Assembly: GCF_014805685.1 (NCBI RefSeq)
Contig: NC_060911.1
Coordinates: forward strand, 10,952,212 to 11,016,211
Length of the DNA stretch: 64,000 bases
Source: Silurus meridionalis
Taxonomy: Eukaryota; Chordata; Actinopteri; Siluriformes; Siluridae
Direction of reading: 5' to 3'
The position numbers were made by a program, and so were the translations under genes. Shown one piece after another: positions 45,399 to 56,909 of the stretch (position 1 is its first letter; each line of letters begins with the position of its first letter). The notes below the pieces were generated by a model. It saw nothing but the letters and a program-made list of their open reading frames with translations. It ran no database searches and was not told the origin of the DNA.

Positions 45399-46352
45399 AA
45401 TTAGAGTATCTCAGAAAAGTGAGGACACCCCTCACATTTCAGCAACCATTTTAGTATATCTTTTGAAGGGACAATAATATAGGAAAGAAACTTGGATATT
45501 TTTTAGTCAATGTGCAGCTTGAATAACTCTACAAATAACTCAACATACAGCAACTATTGTCAAAATAGCTGTCAACAAAAGTGAGTACACCCTAAGTGAT
45601 AACAGCTGAACGGAATGTAACCATACAAATGCACACGTCCTATTCATCATGTTCAGGTTTTTGTCTGCTTGACAAAACCATACAAATCGTATGTGTATGC
45701 AAAGTGTATCTTGTATTAGAGCAGTTAAAATGGGGTGCTTTCAGTACAAGTCTCTCATACTGACCACTGGGTTTTCAACATGGCACCTCATAGTAAAGAC
45801 TCTCTGAGGATTTGAGAATTAAAATTGTTGCTCTCCACAAAGATGCTGAGGTTATAAGATCAGTACCATCCTGAAACTGAGTTACAGTACAGTGGGGTAC
45901 CAGGGTCATACAGAGGTTTTCCAAGACGGGTTCCACTCGGAACAGACCTCACCAGGGGGGACCAAAGAAGTTAAGTCCTCTTGATTGTGTCAGGTGCAGG
46001 ATCTGCTTCAAAAACTGACACATGACTGCTGCAGCATTGCTTTAGAGGTTGCTGAAGCGGAAGGTCCACTTGTTAGTGCTCAGGTCGTACGCCACACACT
46101 GCAACAAGTCGGTTTGCATGGCCATCATCCCAGAAGTAGCTTCTTCTGAAACTGACTCACAAGAAAGACTGCAAACAGTTTGCTGAAGACTCTGTCCAAG
46201 AACATGAATTACTGGAACCATGTCCTATGGTCTGATGAGACCAAGATAAACTTGTTTGGCTCAGATGGTGTCCAGCATGTGTCACGCCCTGGTGAGGAGA
46301 ACCAAATAAATTGTGTCTTGTCTACAGTCAAGCATGGTGGTGGCAGCATCAT
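45399..46352 (+). mobile_element. Tc1-like transposon, 5' half
   Basis: The left terminal repeat (GAGTATCTCAGAAAAGTGAG, then GACACCCCTCAC) is followed by an inner repeat CAACAAAAGTGAGTACACCC near 45577 (IR/DR). Broken N-terminal coding sequence starts near 45780, then WNHVLWSDETKINLFGSDGV with the first catalytic Asp (about 46225-46270), and VLSTVKHGGGSIM. Similarity stops abruptly at about 46352. It is the complementary half of the family fragment at 856-1151. Confidence 0.88.
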
Positions 46353-47591
46353 GCATCACCTAAAATATAACACACAAATACACAAACAAATCCATGCATA
46401 TGAGGCTACAACAAAATCTGTGAATTTGGGACCTACTGTTCTTTGCTAAAGTTTATTCTAATTTATTTATTTTTTGTAGATTATGGGAGGTTGATTTTTA
46501 TATGACTAGACAGCATCATCTCAAGTACATAAGAACCTTTGTTGTAAATGTTTCTTATTTCGAATCTTGCAGGCTGTGGCTGTTGATCTTGTGGCCCAGT
46601 TGTTATAACACGTGTGAGTGTGTTTGAGATCGAACACATGTTGAAATTTATCCCTTTTGGCCAGCCGGAGTTTAAACACATCTAGGCATGTTTTTTTTCC
46701 CAGCCACGACTGAACGGTTTATTTTCTCAGAGCCAAGCCTGTGAATCCCAAGCCCTTAATTGGTACCGCTTCCAACCTTTCCTGACCTTTTGATGGATGG
46801 ATTGGTATTTCCTGGTTCTGTTTGTGAGGGCTCTGTTCACTGTTCCAAACAATCTAGTTTTTGTTTTTCTGCTTGACTGTCAGCCATTTTGAGAAACAAT
46901 GCAAAAACCAGGCTATAACGCACAGGCTAACCAAGGCATCTTGACAATTTTGTTCAGAGCATTCATATGGTGTGGCGTCAGTGGCCGAGGCACTGTTTGT
47001 ATGTGTGTCTGTGGATGCACTACCCACAATGCACTGCGAGCATTAATCAGGTTCAATACTGAGAAATGACTGCATGTTAAACCTAACAAATGCAATTCTA
47101 ATTGCAAATGAGATGCATAACACTCGCCGATAAAGGCATCAACGTTTTGCTGAGGGATTTAATAACAAGGGCATTTTTAGAATATGTGCCAAAAAAGAAC
47201 AAAAAAACCAGACAGATTGTGAGGAAAACAGTGACAGGTTAGCAAACAGTTTTTTTATTTTTTATTTTAATGCTTAATTTAGATTCTTAGATTTGTAATT
47301 TTTTTGTGTATCAAGGCTCAGTTTCATGTAGCACCGAATTGCACCTTCCGTGAGAAATAGGCCTAATGCTTGCACTATATGTATATATGAGCTCCTAGTA
47401 AATGGAGTTGCCATGTAGCAGGGCTACTAAGTGCATGCTCTACTTGTTTAGCGAATTCTCTGAGTAGTGAAAAAGCGTTTCACATGAATATTGAAACCAC
47501 ATCTTTTACCTTGGCCTCACTCAGTCCATCTCTCTTCAGCACTTAGAGGTATTGAGTCGGTACATGTTAGAAGAGAAGCAGCAGGAAATCA

Positions 47592-47593
<2 letters not shown>
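46353..47593. other. No gene; candidate conserved non-coding element at about 46840-47180
   Basis: 46840-47180 lacks repeat signatures and holds homeodomain/POU-like words (TTCTAATTGCAAATGAGATG, ATTCATATGG, GCATTAATCAGG). That texture is typical of vertebrate enhancers. Function is only inferred. Confidence 0.3.

Positions 47594-47655
<62 letters not shown>
47594..47655. repeat. (TG)n microsatellite
   Basis: About 30 TG units. The frames through it are artefacts. Confidence 0.97.
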
Positions 47656-47657
<2 letters not shown>

Positions 47658-47979
47658 ATTGCCAGACAATAGACCTCTGAGTGTGATCTGTTCACAATGG
47701 TGTTGCAATTTGCCACCTAAAAGGTCTTTGATTATTTTGGTCCTAACAGTAGTGGAGTACAATGATGGTCCATGTGAATGCATATGCTTTTTTTTTTTCG
47801 TGTGTGTGTGTGTGTTTGTCTGTGCGAGAGAAAGAGAAAAAATGCCTTCTGTTGTATGGGATCAAAAAGGACATTTTGAACAAAGGAAAAGAAGGATTTT
47901 TAGCACATTGCTGGAAAAATGATATTAACGTTAAGAGACGTTTATTATTTGGTCTGTACATGATTATAAATAGAAGTGT

Positions 47980-48018
47980 GTATGTGTGTGGGTGTGTGTG
48001 TGTGTGTGTGTGTGTGTG
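47980..48018. repeat. (TG)n microsatellite
   Basis: Imperfect TG repeat. Confidence 0.9.
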
Positions 48019-49184
48019 TAGTCAGCAAGTGCTTCTTGCTCTGAAAAGTCACTAAATGCAAGATCAACGTTTATACGATTAAGCAGCAGGTAATATGAGC
48101 TCTTAATATTGCTGCGCTAATTTGCCAGAAAAAACCTGGATCATTATCAAATAAACGCAGATTCCATCTGGATAAAAGCAGGTACTTCATGATTATTATT
48201 TATTTTTTTTAACACACACACCTTAATTCTTATTGGCTTGTCTTTTAAGTGATACTACTATCCTACTGTGTGTGATGTATTTATACAGTTTTAGTGAAAT
48301 TGTCACTTGGATGTTTTTTCATTAAGTTAATAATGTTTAAAGATTACATATATGTGCAGAGGTGTAAAGAGTACCTGAATATCATATTTAAGTAAAAGAA
48401 TAGATACCTTACTGCAAAACAGTAACAGTGATGCACAAGCACAGGAAAATAAAACACAGCGGAGTCACGGATGAAGGTGAAACATCAGCACGGTTAGTAA
48501 AAACTGTAGAATCCTCATGATGTGAAAATGGTACAGTTTAATGAAGTACGATTGTTTAAACTGTTTGTAACTTCAGGAAAGTCGCACTTGATCTGTTTTG
48601 GTGTGATTCGCAAACATCAGGTTGCGCAATCGGCTCGCTCGCGACATAGTGATGGATTCAATTAAAATGGTGCGAACAAACACCAAATCTAAAAGCAGCA
48701 AATAATAGCAGCAGTAAACGATTATATTTCTTGTCACTGTTGTGGTTTTCAGCAAATGATTATAAATTTGTGAACCAATGCATATTTTTTAAATGTTTTT
48801 TTATGAAGTCTGTTAGCTTACGGTGTTTCTCCATTATATTTTCTTTTTATAGCATTTACTATAACAGTAATTTATCTGTTTTTAACTGTGATTTACTGCG
48901 GCTTTACTGCGTTCAAATGTTTGTTTTTAATGTTTGTATATTTAATTTATGCATATATCATTTAATTATTATACAAAATTAATTATATAGTCTAGATGCT
49001 TTTCGCTTTACAAATTAACACAATTTCTGTGTATTTAATTAAACAAAAATTGTCAAAATAATTTATTATATTTTATATTGATTTTTGTAAGCTCTCAACT
49101 TGCTATTACAGTCGAACCCACTTATCTCGACCTCGGTTAACTCGCCAACCCTATTAAGTCGAGTTTGCCACTTAACGTCGGTTA

Positions 49185-49741
49185 TGTCAGGAATCCCTCT
49201 GCCACGCCCTCTTTGGCGGCGGCATTCCCCGAAGCACCCTGCTTCTTCTCCTGTGTGGGCGAGCTCATCGCAGTCATGCTGATCACACACACCTAACTCT
49301 CATCCACTCACTCATCCCATCTCCTATTTAACCCCCTCACCTCCACACACTCGCGGTCCGTTATTGTTTGTGCATGATCGTATGTGTTGGTTCATGGCGG
49401 TCTGTGTAATCGCGTATACGTATCCCGCTACGTACCCTTCTTCTCGGACTCCGCATTCTCTCAACGGCACTCCGGATTACCCCGATCCTGCTGTTTTCCA
49501 TGTTCACGCTGTCTGCACCACGTTTATCCGTTGCTGCCCAGCGCTGCGCTTTCTATAGCGCAGATCCGTGGATTCTCTACACGAACTGTCTCTGCTTTCA
49601 CAGAACTTCGTGGACCGCGCTCCCGGAGCGCACCACTGGATATTACTGCTTCGCTACAAGTATTGGTGGATTATCTCCTGAGTATTCTCAATAAACTTTG
49701 TTTGCGTTTACTTCGGCTTATGCCTCCTTATCCGCATTACA
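49185..49741 (+). mobile_element. Solo LTR, gypsy-type, 557 bp
   Basis: It begins TGTCAGGAATCCCTCTGCC and ends ...CCGCATTACA (TGT...ACA). It contains a TATA-like CTATTTAA (about 49324-49331) and a polyadenylation signal AATAAA (49690-49695) in the expected order. Flanks are GGTTA (49180-49184) and GGTTT (49742-49746), a near-perfect 5-bp target duplication. No primer-binding site or coding region adjoins it, so it is what remains after LTR-LTR recombination. Confidence 0.85.
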
Positions 49742-49761
49742 GGTTTTCTCGATCCGCATGA

Positions 49762-49828
49762 CCAATCAAACGTGCGGATGGTCCGCTGTGGCGACCCCTA
49801 ATGGGAGAAGCCGAAAGAAAGTTTAATA
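49762..49828 (+). mobile_element. RTE/SINE 3' tail
   Basis: GGTCCGCTGTGGCGACCCCT, then AATGGGAGAAGCCGAAAGAA: the standard 3' end of fish RTE LINEs and their partner SINEs. Confidence 0.75.
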
Positions 49829-49956
49829 AGCAGAACATCTAATTAAAAAAGAATATATAGTTTTTAATCCGATTATTCGAAAAATAAGGAAAATAATATT
49901 CGATGAACGATTATCAAAATAGTCAATAGTTGCAGGACTACTTATATCTTTTAGTT

Positions 49957-50176
49957 TATTTCTTTCGGCTTTTCCCGTTAGGGGTCGCCACAGCGGATCA
50001 TCCGTATTCATGAGCCCCATGTTTTTACGCTGGATGCCCATCCTAACGCAACCCTTCCCATTTATCCAGGCTTGGGACCGGCACTAAGAGTGGCTGGGGT
50101 TGGTTCCCTGACCGGGGATTGAACCGGGGCCGCAGCGGTGAGAGCGCCGCATCCTAACCACTAGACCCCCAGGGAA
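49957..50176 (-). mobile_element. tRNA-Glu-derived SINE with RTE-type tail
   Basis: Minus strand: a 72-nt tRNA-like head (50104-50175), then CTTAGTGCCGGTCCCAAGCC, GGGAAGGGTTGCGTTAGGAT, and a tail CGCTGTGGCGACCCCTAACG ending GCCGAAAGAAATAAAC. The tail equals that of RTE LINEs, the usual way such SINEs borrow RT. Confidence 0.88.
50104..50175 (-). promoter_or_regulatory. tRNA-Glu(CTC)-like SINE head, internal pol III promoter
   Basis: TCCCTGGGGGTCTAGTGGTT (A box) and GGTTCAATCCC (B box). The anticodon loop CTCTCAC carries CTC (50140-50142). Acceptor stem TCCCTG/CAGGGA is kept. A T-stem mismatch and fusion to the SINE body argue against a functional tRNA gene. Confidence 0.8.
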
Positions 50177-50251
50177 CCTCATCTTTTATAGAGTCAAAAA
50201 ATACTTAAGTACAGTAATGAAGTACATTTACTCAAATACTTTATAACACTG

Positions 50252-52249
50252 CAAATAGTTGATATTCCAAATTTAATCCACTATTTAGATCTTTTGTCAG
50301 AAACAGACAGCAAAGATCATTGTTTTTGTTCGCTGAATTGAATTAAAACAAAATGTAAACATCTGTGTGTACGTGGCCATGATGGACTCTAACGGAGGAA
50401 ATAAAGCTGCTCGGTGATTGATTGATCACACTGAGGTTTGATTGCTCGACAGATCAATGGCTCCTTCCTGGCTCGGACAACTGCAGCGGAGTCAGGGGCA
50501 CTGTACTTTTTTCCCCTTGTCTTCTTTTATAGGGTAAAGAATGGAACAGGAAAGCTTGTCCTCAGCTGACATCTTTATTTTAAGCTATTCTTGTTTATGA
50601 ATTTTTTTTGAAAGGCAGAAAAATGGACTGGTACCTTCACATTTTTTTTTTTATTGCAGATAAAAAAAACAAAAAAATGTTCTTTGATTAATTGCAGAGG
50701 TAATATGGATTAGCTATCAACAATTAATTGTATATAATCTGTGGTTATTGTACAGTTTAGGGTCCAAATTTATGAGATTACAACATGAGGACATTTCTTG
50801 GTTAAAATTTAAATATTTCTTATATTTCAGCTGCTCTTTTTAGCTTTTTTTTCAGTGTCTTCAAGGCATCACATATTTATACTATCTAATCGTTATTTCA
50901 TAATAAGTACCACCTGATTCAGCAATGTGGTTAGTATGGATTTTTATCTATCATTCAAGGGCAAGCCGGAAAATAACAAGAATCAACAATGTGCAGAGAA
51001 GTTGTCTATGTTTATTTTCACCTAAAATGTCCTGAAAAGATTTGTCCTATAGTTTACTAATTTACAGTTTGACATCGTGCAAAAACCGTGTAATTCCGGA
51101 TTATTTCGGATTTCATATCCATTTGTGATTAGGTTTCAAGTTTTTTATAGTCTAGTTTGGTTATAATTCCAATAATTGACTAAAAAAGGTGTTGCTAGGC
51201 AATGCTTCAGCCGTTTCTTACACACAGACTCGCACATTATCTTATGTCGTCCTGATCAGTATTTCTGATCAACATGTTCTAGTTTCCTCTCTATCTGATA
51301 GCTATTAATCTGTTAGCTGTAATGTGATTTTCTAAGATGTATACTGTACACTATAATCCACAAATTATACACACTCTGTGGACTGACATGCAGGATATAG
51401 AGCAGTGTGGGTACAATGAAAGCCTTTATCTTTAGGGATTTTCACTCCAATCTGATGGATGATAGCATCCCTCCCACCCAGAGAGCGTGGCGAGTTATTC
51501 GTCTCATACATCAGCGTCATTGCGATTCAAATGCTTTACTGCTATACCACAAGAAAGTATCTTTATCAGTTTAAGCACCTGAATGGTTTTAACCTTTCAA
51601 TATTGTTTCTTTGTACTCGTTATCATTTACAGATTTTTAACCAGTTTACACAGAGATGTAGACAAACTGCCTAATAACTCGTGTCTAAAAATAACAAAAA
51701 TAAATAAGGCATCTAGTATAATAATTAGAGTAAAGCTATGTTCACACATACAGTAATTAGCAGCAACAGAGCCACTGGAGACCATCAATTCTCAGCAAGA
51801 GCTGGCAATCAACAAGCGTTATTGACTAGGTGTGGGTGTGTCCAGCACCTCAACAAGTTGTGAAAAAGGTTTATGCAAATATGGATTGACTTGGTACATG
51901 GGAGTCAAGACAGCAGAGTGCACTTCTGCTAGTTGCATCACCCGCTCATAAAAGAAGGAACACCTACTGGCGACTACAGAGATAAAATGGCTGCATGTGT
52001 GAATGTGGCATTAGAGATCCATCATGGTTCAGAAGATTTCAAGTGTGTCCAACTGATGCTGGGAGGCAGTAAGTTGGAAATGCAAGATTTTGAAAAATAG
52101 CGTCCATCAAGGACTATGATGACAGTAGAAAATAGAATCTTTCCTTTTTTTATTTAAAAATATATATATAGTATGGAAACATCTAGACTTATGTATTTAA
52201 GAGACATATCTCTCAAATACATAAAAAAATAGGTAATTTAATGATATGA
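50252..52249. other. 2 kb without recognised feature
   Basis: AT-rich, few repeats, no defined exon. Confidence 0.35.
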
Positions 52250-53000
52250 AAATTTGAAATGACCAAACAGATATATAAATGTACAAATTGTGCACTTTAG
52301 TTTCATTAACAAATCAACCATTCGCATGAATAACAACTTGACACATGTTTGGCATCAGGACAGCTCATTTCCTCTAACGTTTAGCTGAAATACTTTGCCT
52401 CTTGTAAACATTTCCAAAAGTGTTCTTCACTAGTTGGAGATTTCTTTCTGAGCTTGTGATTCAGTTCATCCCAGAGCAGTTTAATCGGATTTAGGTGCAT
52501 TGACTGGGCAGGTCATTACATGATATATAACACTCCAGTGGACTGCTGGACTGTTTACAGAGCTTGGATGTATTCTTCAGCTCATTGTCTTGTTGAATGA
52601 TGAAGTTGGTCCTAATTAACTGCAGACCAGATGGAATTGCATGGTGTTGAAGTATGGAATAGTAGCCATGTTGGTCAGTATTCCTTCTACCTGGAATAAG
52701 TCTTCAATCTTTCCTGCTGCAAAAAACTACCACCATTAGCTTTTTTTTTTTTACCAAAAGCTATTAAGCTCTTAACACCTTCTCTTATGTTCTTTGTCTT
52801 AAATAAGTTCTTCTGTTTGTGCCAGAAATGCCAAAATTGGACTCATCTGTTCACAGAATCTTCTTACAGTCATTCTATGTCCAATTCTCTTGTCTTTTTG
52901 CCTTTTACTTAGTTTGCTGGATATGAAGAGACCTGTGTTTCAACAGGCACTTTAAATTAATAGTAGGATGTGGTGTTTGTGGAGCTAAACCCTGCACCTT
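52250..53000 (-). mobile_element. Degenerate Tc1-like element, copy 1
   Basis: Antisense order: GACCAAACAGATATATAAAT, GTTCATCCCAGAGCAGTTTA, TGACTGGGCAGGTCATTACA, CTCATTGTCTTGTTGAATGA, AGACCAGATGGAATTGCATG, TGTGCCAGAAATGCCAAAAT. Same family as 54405. Confidence 0.7.
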
Positions 53001-54404
53001 TTGTACTTGTGTTGCAATATTGTGTCCGCAAGTAGGAATATCTTAATCTTATTGGTCTTGAAACAAATGACCTCATGCTTGTAGATAGAATGGAATTCAT
53101 AAAGTGTATTTGAAATTTGGCAACATTTTTTCATTTTATTTTTTGTTGATTTATTGGACCGTTTGAAAGCTCTGCATTATGCTGTCAATCACGATGTTTT
53201 CATAAACACTCTGCTCTGTAGGTGTGTACTTGTAAAGCCTTGTTGGTTTGAATGAAACACATACCGAGTAATCTGCTGCAGCCTGGTGTGTAAATGTTTC
53301 AAAATGTGAGTTCTATTAAATTATCATCAAAAGGAACGAGAGCAGATAATGCAAATGAGACTCCTACAGAGTTTTACTCATTCTGATGTGCTTTTTACAT
53401 TACCATTACCTACTTGGATTAGTTCTTCTTCTTCTTTTCTTTTTTTTTTTTACATAATTAGGTATTATGATTTCAGGGGGTTAGGGATGTCTTCCTTTAG
53501 AATCTATGTTCAATTTTTATTTATTATCACTACTTTTTAATTAATTATCATCATTATCATTTTACACAGCAAGTTGATGGAACTGATTTGATTTTAGGCT
53601 ACCTTCCAGTTTATACAGGTTTTAAGGGAATTTTCTGGTGGATAAAGTACATTGCTCCTTGTACTTCAGTAAAAGTCCAAATATTACCACAGTAAATATA
53701 TAAAGGTAGTCCTTTTCCATTTCTACCGGACTAAAATTACTCACTTTTGAACGCATTTAAGTATAAAAAGTAAATCTAGTGATCTATGAAAACTATATGT
53801 GGATAATTGATAAATTTTCAGTGTTCCACTCTCCTGCACATCAGATTCTTTTTTTATAGTTACAGGCACACAGTAAGAGAAGCCTAACTACATACACACA
53901 CTCTCACCAGAACCAAAGGTTTACACTTGCCGTAGCTTCATTTATTACAATTTATGCACTGATTTTAAAGTAGTCAAAATGTTATGCATTACAATGTAGG
54001 GAAGTAAAAGTTTGCCAAAATAAAACAAATTATCTGATGATACTCTGATATTTACAAAATATATTAACAAAGTATTAATATCATATCATAAACCACCTGC
54101 CCATTTTTGTTACCTTTGAGAACAAAGGAAGTTATGTAAGAAACCTATCTGGATCGGTTCATTGTATCTGTAAAACATAACGACAACACTCAATGTAACT
54201 CGCCTATCACTATTATCACTTTATTTGTATTGTCATTATTACTTGATTGGTTCAGTAAAGTGTTTTGATGAGTGCAAGGTCAGCTTTTGTTTTTTCTTTT
54301 TACTGAAGAACACAAAGAATTCACATGAATATTCCCTCATCATAAATTACACTGGTGCCTGAACAGTTTGTTTCTCCAAACATTCAGCCGAAATGTTACT
54401 ATAT
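53001..54404. other. No gene recognised
   Basis: AT-rich. 53650-53780 has AAGTA-rich text resembling decayed hAT termini (CTTCAGTAAAAGTCC, TTTAAGTATAAAAAG) but no ends were defined. Confidence 0.35.
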
Positions 54405-54665
54405 GATTACATTTGACCAAACAAATATATAAATGTACAGACGTTATTTTCATTGAAAAATTCTCCTTTGGCACTGATAAAAGCTTTACATACTCTTGGC
54501 ATCCAGACAGTGAGTTTTTTCAAAACATTCAACTGAAATACTTTCCCATGCCTCTTGTAAAAATTGCCAAAGTTCATCCTAGAACAGTTCAATGGGATTT
54601 AGGTGTGGTGACTGGGAAGGCCATTCCATGATAGAGCACACTTCAGATGACTGTTTGCTCTCTTA
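54405..54665 (-). mobile_element. Degenerate Tc1-like element, copy 2 (terminal part)
   Basis: GACCAAACAAATATATAAAT, TTTACATACTCTTGGCATCC, TTTCCCATGCCTCTTGTAAA, GAACAGTTCAATGGGATTTA, GACTGGGAAGGCCATTCCAT. Better preserved than the 52250 copy but truncated after about 260 bp. Confidence 0.7.
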
Positions 54666-55613
54666 ATAACGTCTCTTGTAGAGTGAAGTACAGCACAACA
54701 TCATTCACCGAAAAATAATCACTAAAATAATTTACAGAATTAATTTAGATCAAAATATACCAGTACAGAATATCCCAGACATTATTAAATATTAAAATCC
54801 CTGCCACCAAAATGCTCCTGTGTTGGTCACGGATCATGGGAAGCAAAACTTAAATCTGTCACTTTTTTTATCAAGCTTTATTTTCACATTTTTATTTACA
54901 ATATCATAATGGGCTGTACTTATTTAGAGAAAACTAATAGTTCTTAGTAAAATCAAATATTAAGCACCCCATATCACAAAATGGCATGATCCTCATTTCA
55001 TAACACATCTGCAAAGATTTGACAGTCAGATTAGTAAATGAATCAGGCTCCTTTATTGAAGCATCGGATCTTCAGTTATTTGAGGGTCACCCCAATATAC
55101 ATAGAATATAATTTTCTAAAAAATGTGCAGTATTTGAACGTGAGGGGACTCATTTAGTGCATGAGCAGGGCATTTTGATTTGTCAGTGTATTCAAAATAA
55201 GCTGAAAATACTTTTGGAGCATTTGTCTACCCTTTACATGAGAGCATTTATATATACTTTAGTTTAATAATTGTATGAAAAATATGATATGATTTTATGG
55301 AAAATGGAAAACTCTTTGTCTTAGTGCACCATAAAAAAGTGACATTGAATTTGCCTGTGTTTGCGGAAAGCACATGTCAAATCAGATCGTGAAAGTAGAC
55401 TCCGATTGTTGAAACTCCGAGTCCCTTTCAATTTGAGTGCTGATTTTGCCATGACTTATTGAGCACAAGAAAAACACTTAAGAAAGTAAATTCATTTAAA
55501 GTCTGTAGGCAGTCACGGATATATGTGTGTAGGTGTGTGTGTGTGTGGGCGTGTGGGCGTTGTTGAGGTGATGGAAAACAGGATTGTGTTCTGTAGTTAA
55601 TGTAGAACTGTCA
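54666..55613. other. No gene recognised
   Basis: Looks single-copy; 55360-55480 is less AT-rich. Nothing defined. Confidence 0.35.
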
Positions 55614-55812
55614 CTAAGCAATAAGCAGTGGATCTGATGCTCCTTGGGGATTGTGTAGAGAGAGACGCAGTTTCGCTCTCTCTTTCTGCTCGTCGAAGAC
55701 GTTCGCTCTTGCTTTTTTCATTCTCCCTCGCCATTTCTTTAGCATTTGGTACCATCTGTTATCTCTCTGAGCTTTTGTAAAGGAGTGCCTGTCAGTCTCG
55801 AACATTCTGCTC
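55614..55812 (-). CDS. Possible small coding exon, unknown basic protein
   Basis: A 63-codon minus frame reads ETDRHSFTKAQRDNRWYQML, KKWRGRMKKARANVFDEQKE, then RAKLRLSLHNPQG. The composition (charged, Trp-containing, no low complexity) is more protein-like than other frames here. Just upstream the minus strand reads TTTTCTACGTGTCTGAGCAG|AATG, a good splice-acceptor shape. No convincing donor follows; the best is G|GTACC near 55729. The 'TDRxxF...WxxMLKKW' pattern faintly recalls the segment before TBC domains of Rab GTPase-activating proteins; this is a weak impression. It could be chance or a fossil. Confidence 0.2.
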
Positions 55813-55825
55813 AGACACGTAGAAA

Positions 55826-56043
55826 AGAATAGCCTTTATTTGTCACATATACATTACAACCTACTCTTCCTTCGCATATACCAGTTCGCATAGAAGCTTT
55901 GGTCAGCCATGATACTGCGCCCCTGGAGAGGGTTAAGGGCCTTGCTCAAGGGCCCAAGGGTGGCAGCTTGGCGATACTGGGGCTTGAACCCCTGACCTTC
56001 TGACAAGTAACCCAACCTTAACCACTGAGCTACCACTCACCCT
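55826..56043 (-). mobile_element. tRNA-derived SINE
   Basis: On minus: GTGAGTGGTAGCTCAGTGGT (A box), AGGTCAGGGGTTCAAGCCCC (B box), GGGCCCTTGAGCAAGGCCCT, and the end TATATGTGACAAATAAAGGC. The best-preserved copy in the window; the 60-codon frame through it is not a gene. Confidence 0.9.
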
Positions 56044-56093
56044 ACCATGTACACAATGAATCAGGATGAGAAAACAGGAAGAAAAGATATAAG

Positions 56094-56095
<2 letters not shown>

Positions 56096-56174
<79 letters not shown>
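56096..56174. repeat. (TA)n microsatellite
   Basis: About 78 bp of TA dinucleotides. Confidence 0.97.
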
Positions 56175-56180
<6 letters not shown>

Positions 56181-56521
56181 GTGAGAATAATGCCTAATTT
56201 TGAGTAAATAATCCAAAATAAATTATTTTGTATAATAATAATATAGTAAACATACACAGAGTAACCAGTATAGTAATAAATAATATAACTGAATGATAAT
56301 ATAATAAATTAATAAATATAAATTACTTAACATCACTAACTAAGGATAAACCAACTTGAAGTCACAGTGATCTTTTAACCAATTTTCTGAATTACAGCTG
56401 AGTGAAGATGAATGAAGTGCACCTCTAATCTACGAAATAAAGAAATATGTATCTAAAAAAAACCTAATAATTGAAAACTGGAGCTTATCGAGGCATCGCT
56501 TTATGTACTTTAACTGACTGT

Positions 56522-56583
56522 ACAGCTTTTTTGAGACAATGTCCATTGTGAAAAGTGCTATAGAAATAAACTTGATTTGAATT
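56522..56583 (+). mobile_element. LINE 3' tail, short
   Basis: CAGCTTTTTTGAGACAATGT, GAAAAGTGCTATAGAAATAA, ACTTGATTTGAATTG. A strongly 5'-truncated copy. Confidence 0.7.
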
Positions 56584-56909
56584 GTATCATAAGAGGGCAG
56601 TAGAAATTCTGTTGTTATAGTATTGAAGAGGATTTCAGGAGTGCTAGGCTAAGCTAGTCATTAACTTCATTAATACACTCAATTATCTTGTTAACTTAAA
56701 AAAAATAGCAAAACATGTATATTAGTTTGATTATTGTCTTATGTACTAATATCATACATTTGGTTGTACCACAAATCAAATTGAGGGTTTTGTTCTTGTC
56801 CTGTCCTTCACTTTAAGTCATACCTCAGGAGTTTTTTAATTCTTGCCCAAGCTTAAACTTTTTCTGCCATTTTGCTACAAGGTCATAAATACTTATACAA
56901 AATATAAGT

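Larger units (their letters stand above)
48357..50251. mobile_element. Possible hAT-type element enclosing a solo LTR and a SINE
   Basis: The left end is CAGAGGTGTAAAGAGTACCT followed by ATTTAAGTAAAAG. The right end AGTACATTTACTCAAATACT ... TTATAACACTG is its approximate inverse. Both ends carry the AAGTA-rich subterminal sequence typical of fish hAT elements. No matching 8-bp flanks were seen. Frames inside are not recognisable as transposase. Confidence 0.45.

Noticed and set aside
47491..48055. ORFs of 97-143 codons
   Set aside because: They read through long (TG)n tracts; remaining residues show no domain.
50104..50175. Functional tRNA-Glu(CTC) gene
   Set aside because: It is fused to a SINE body and RTE tail and carries a T-stem mismatch. 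Best read as a SINE head.
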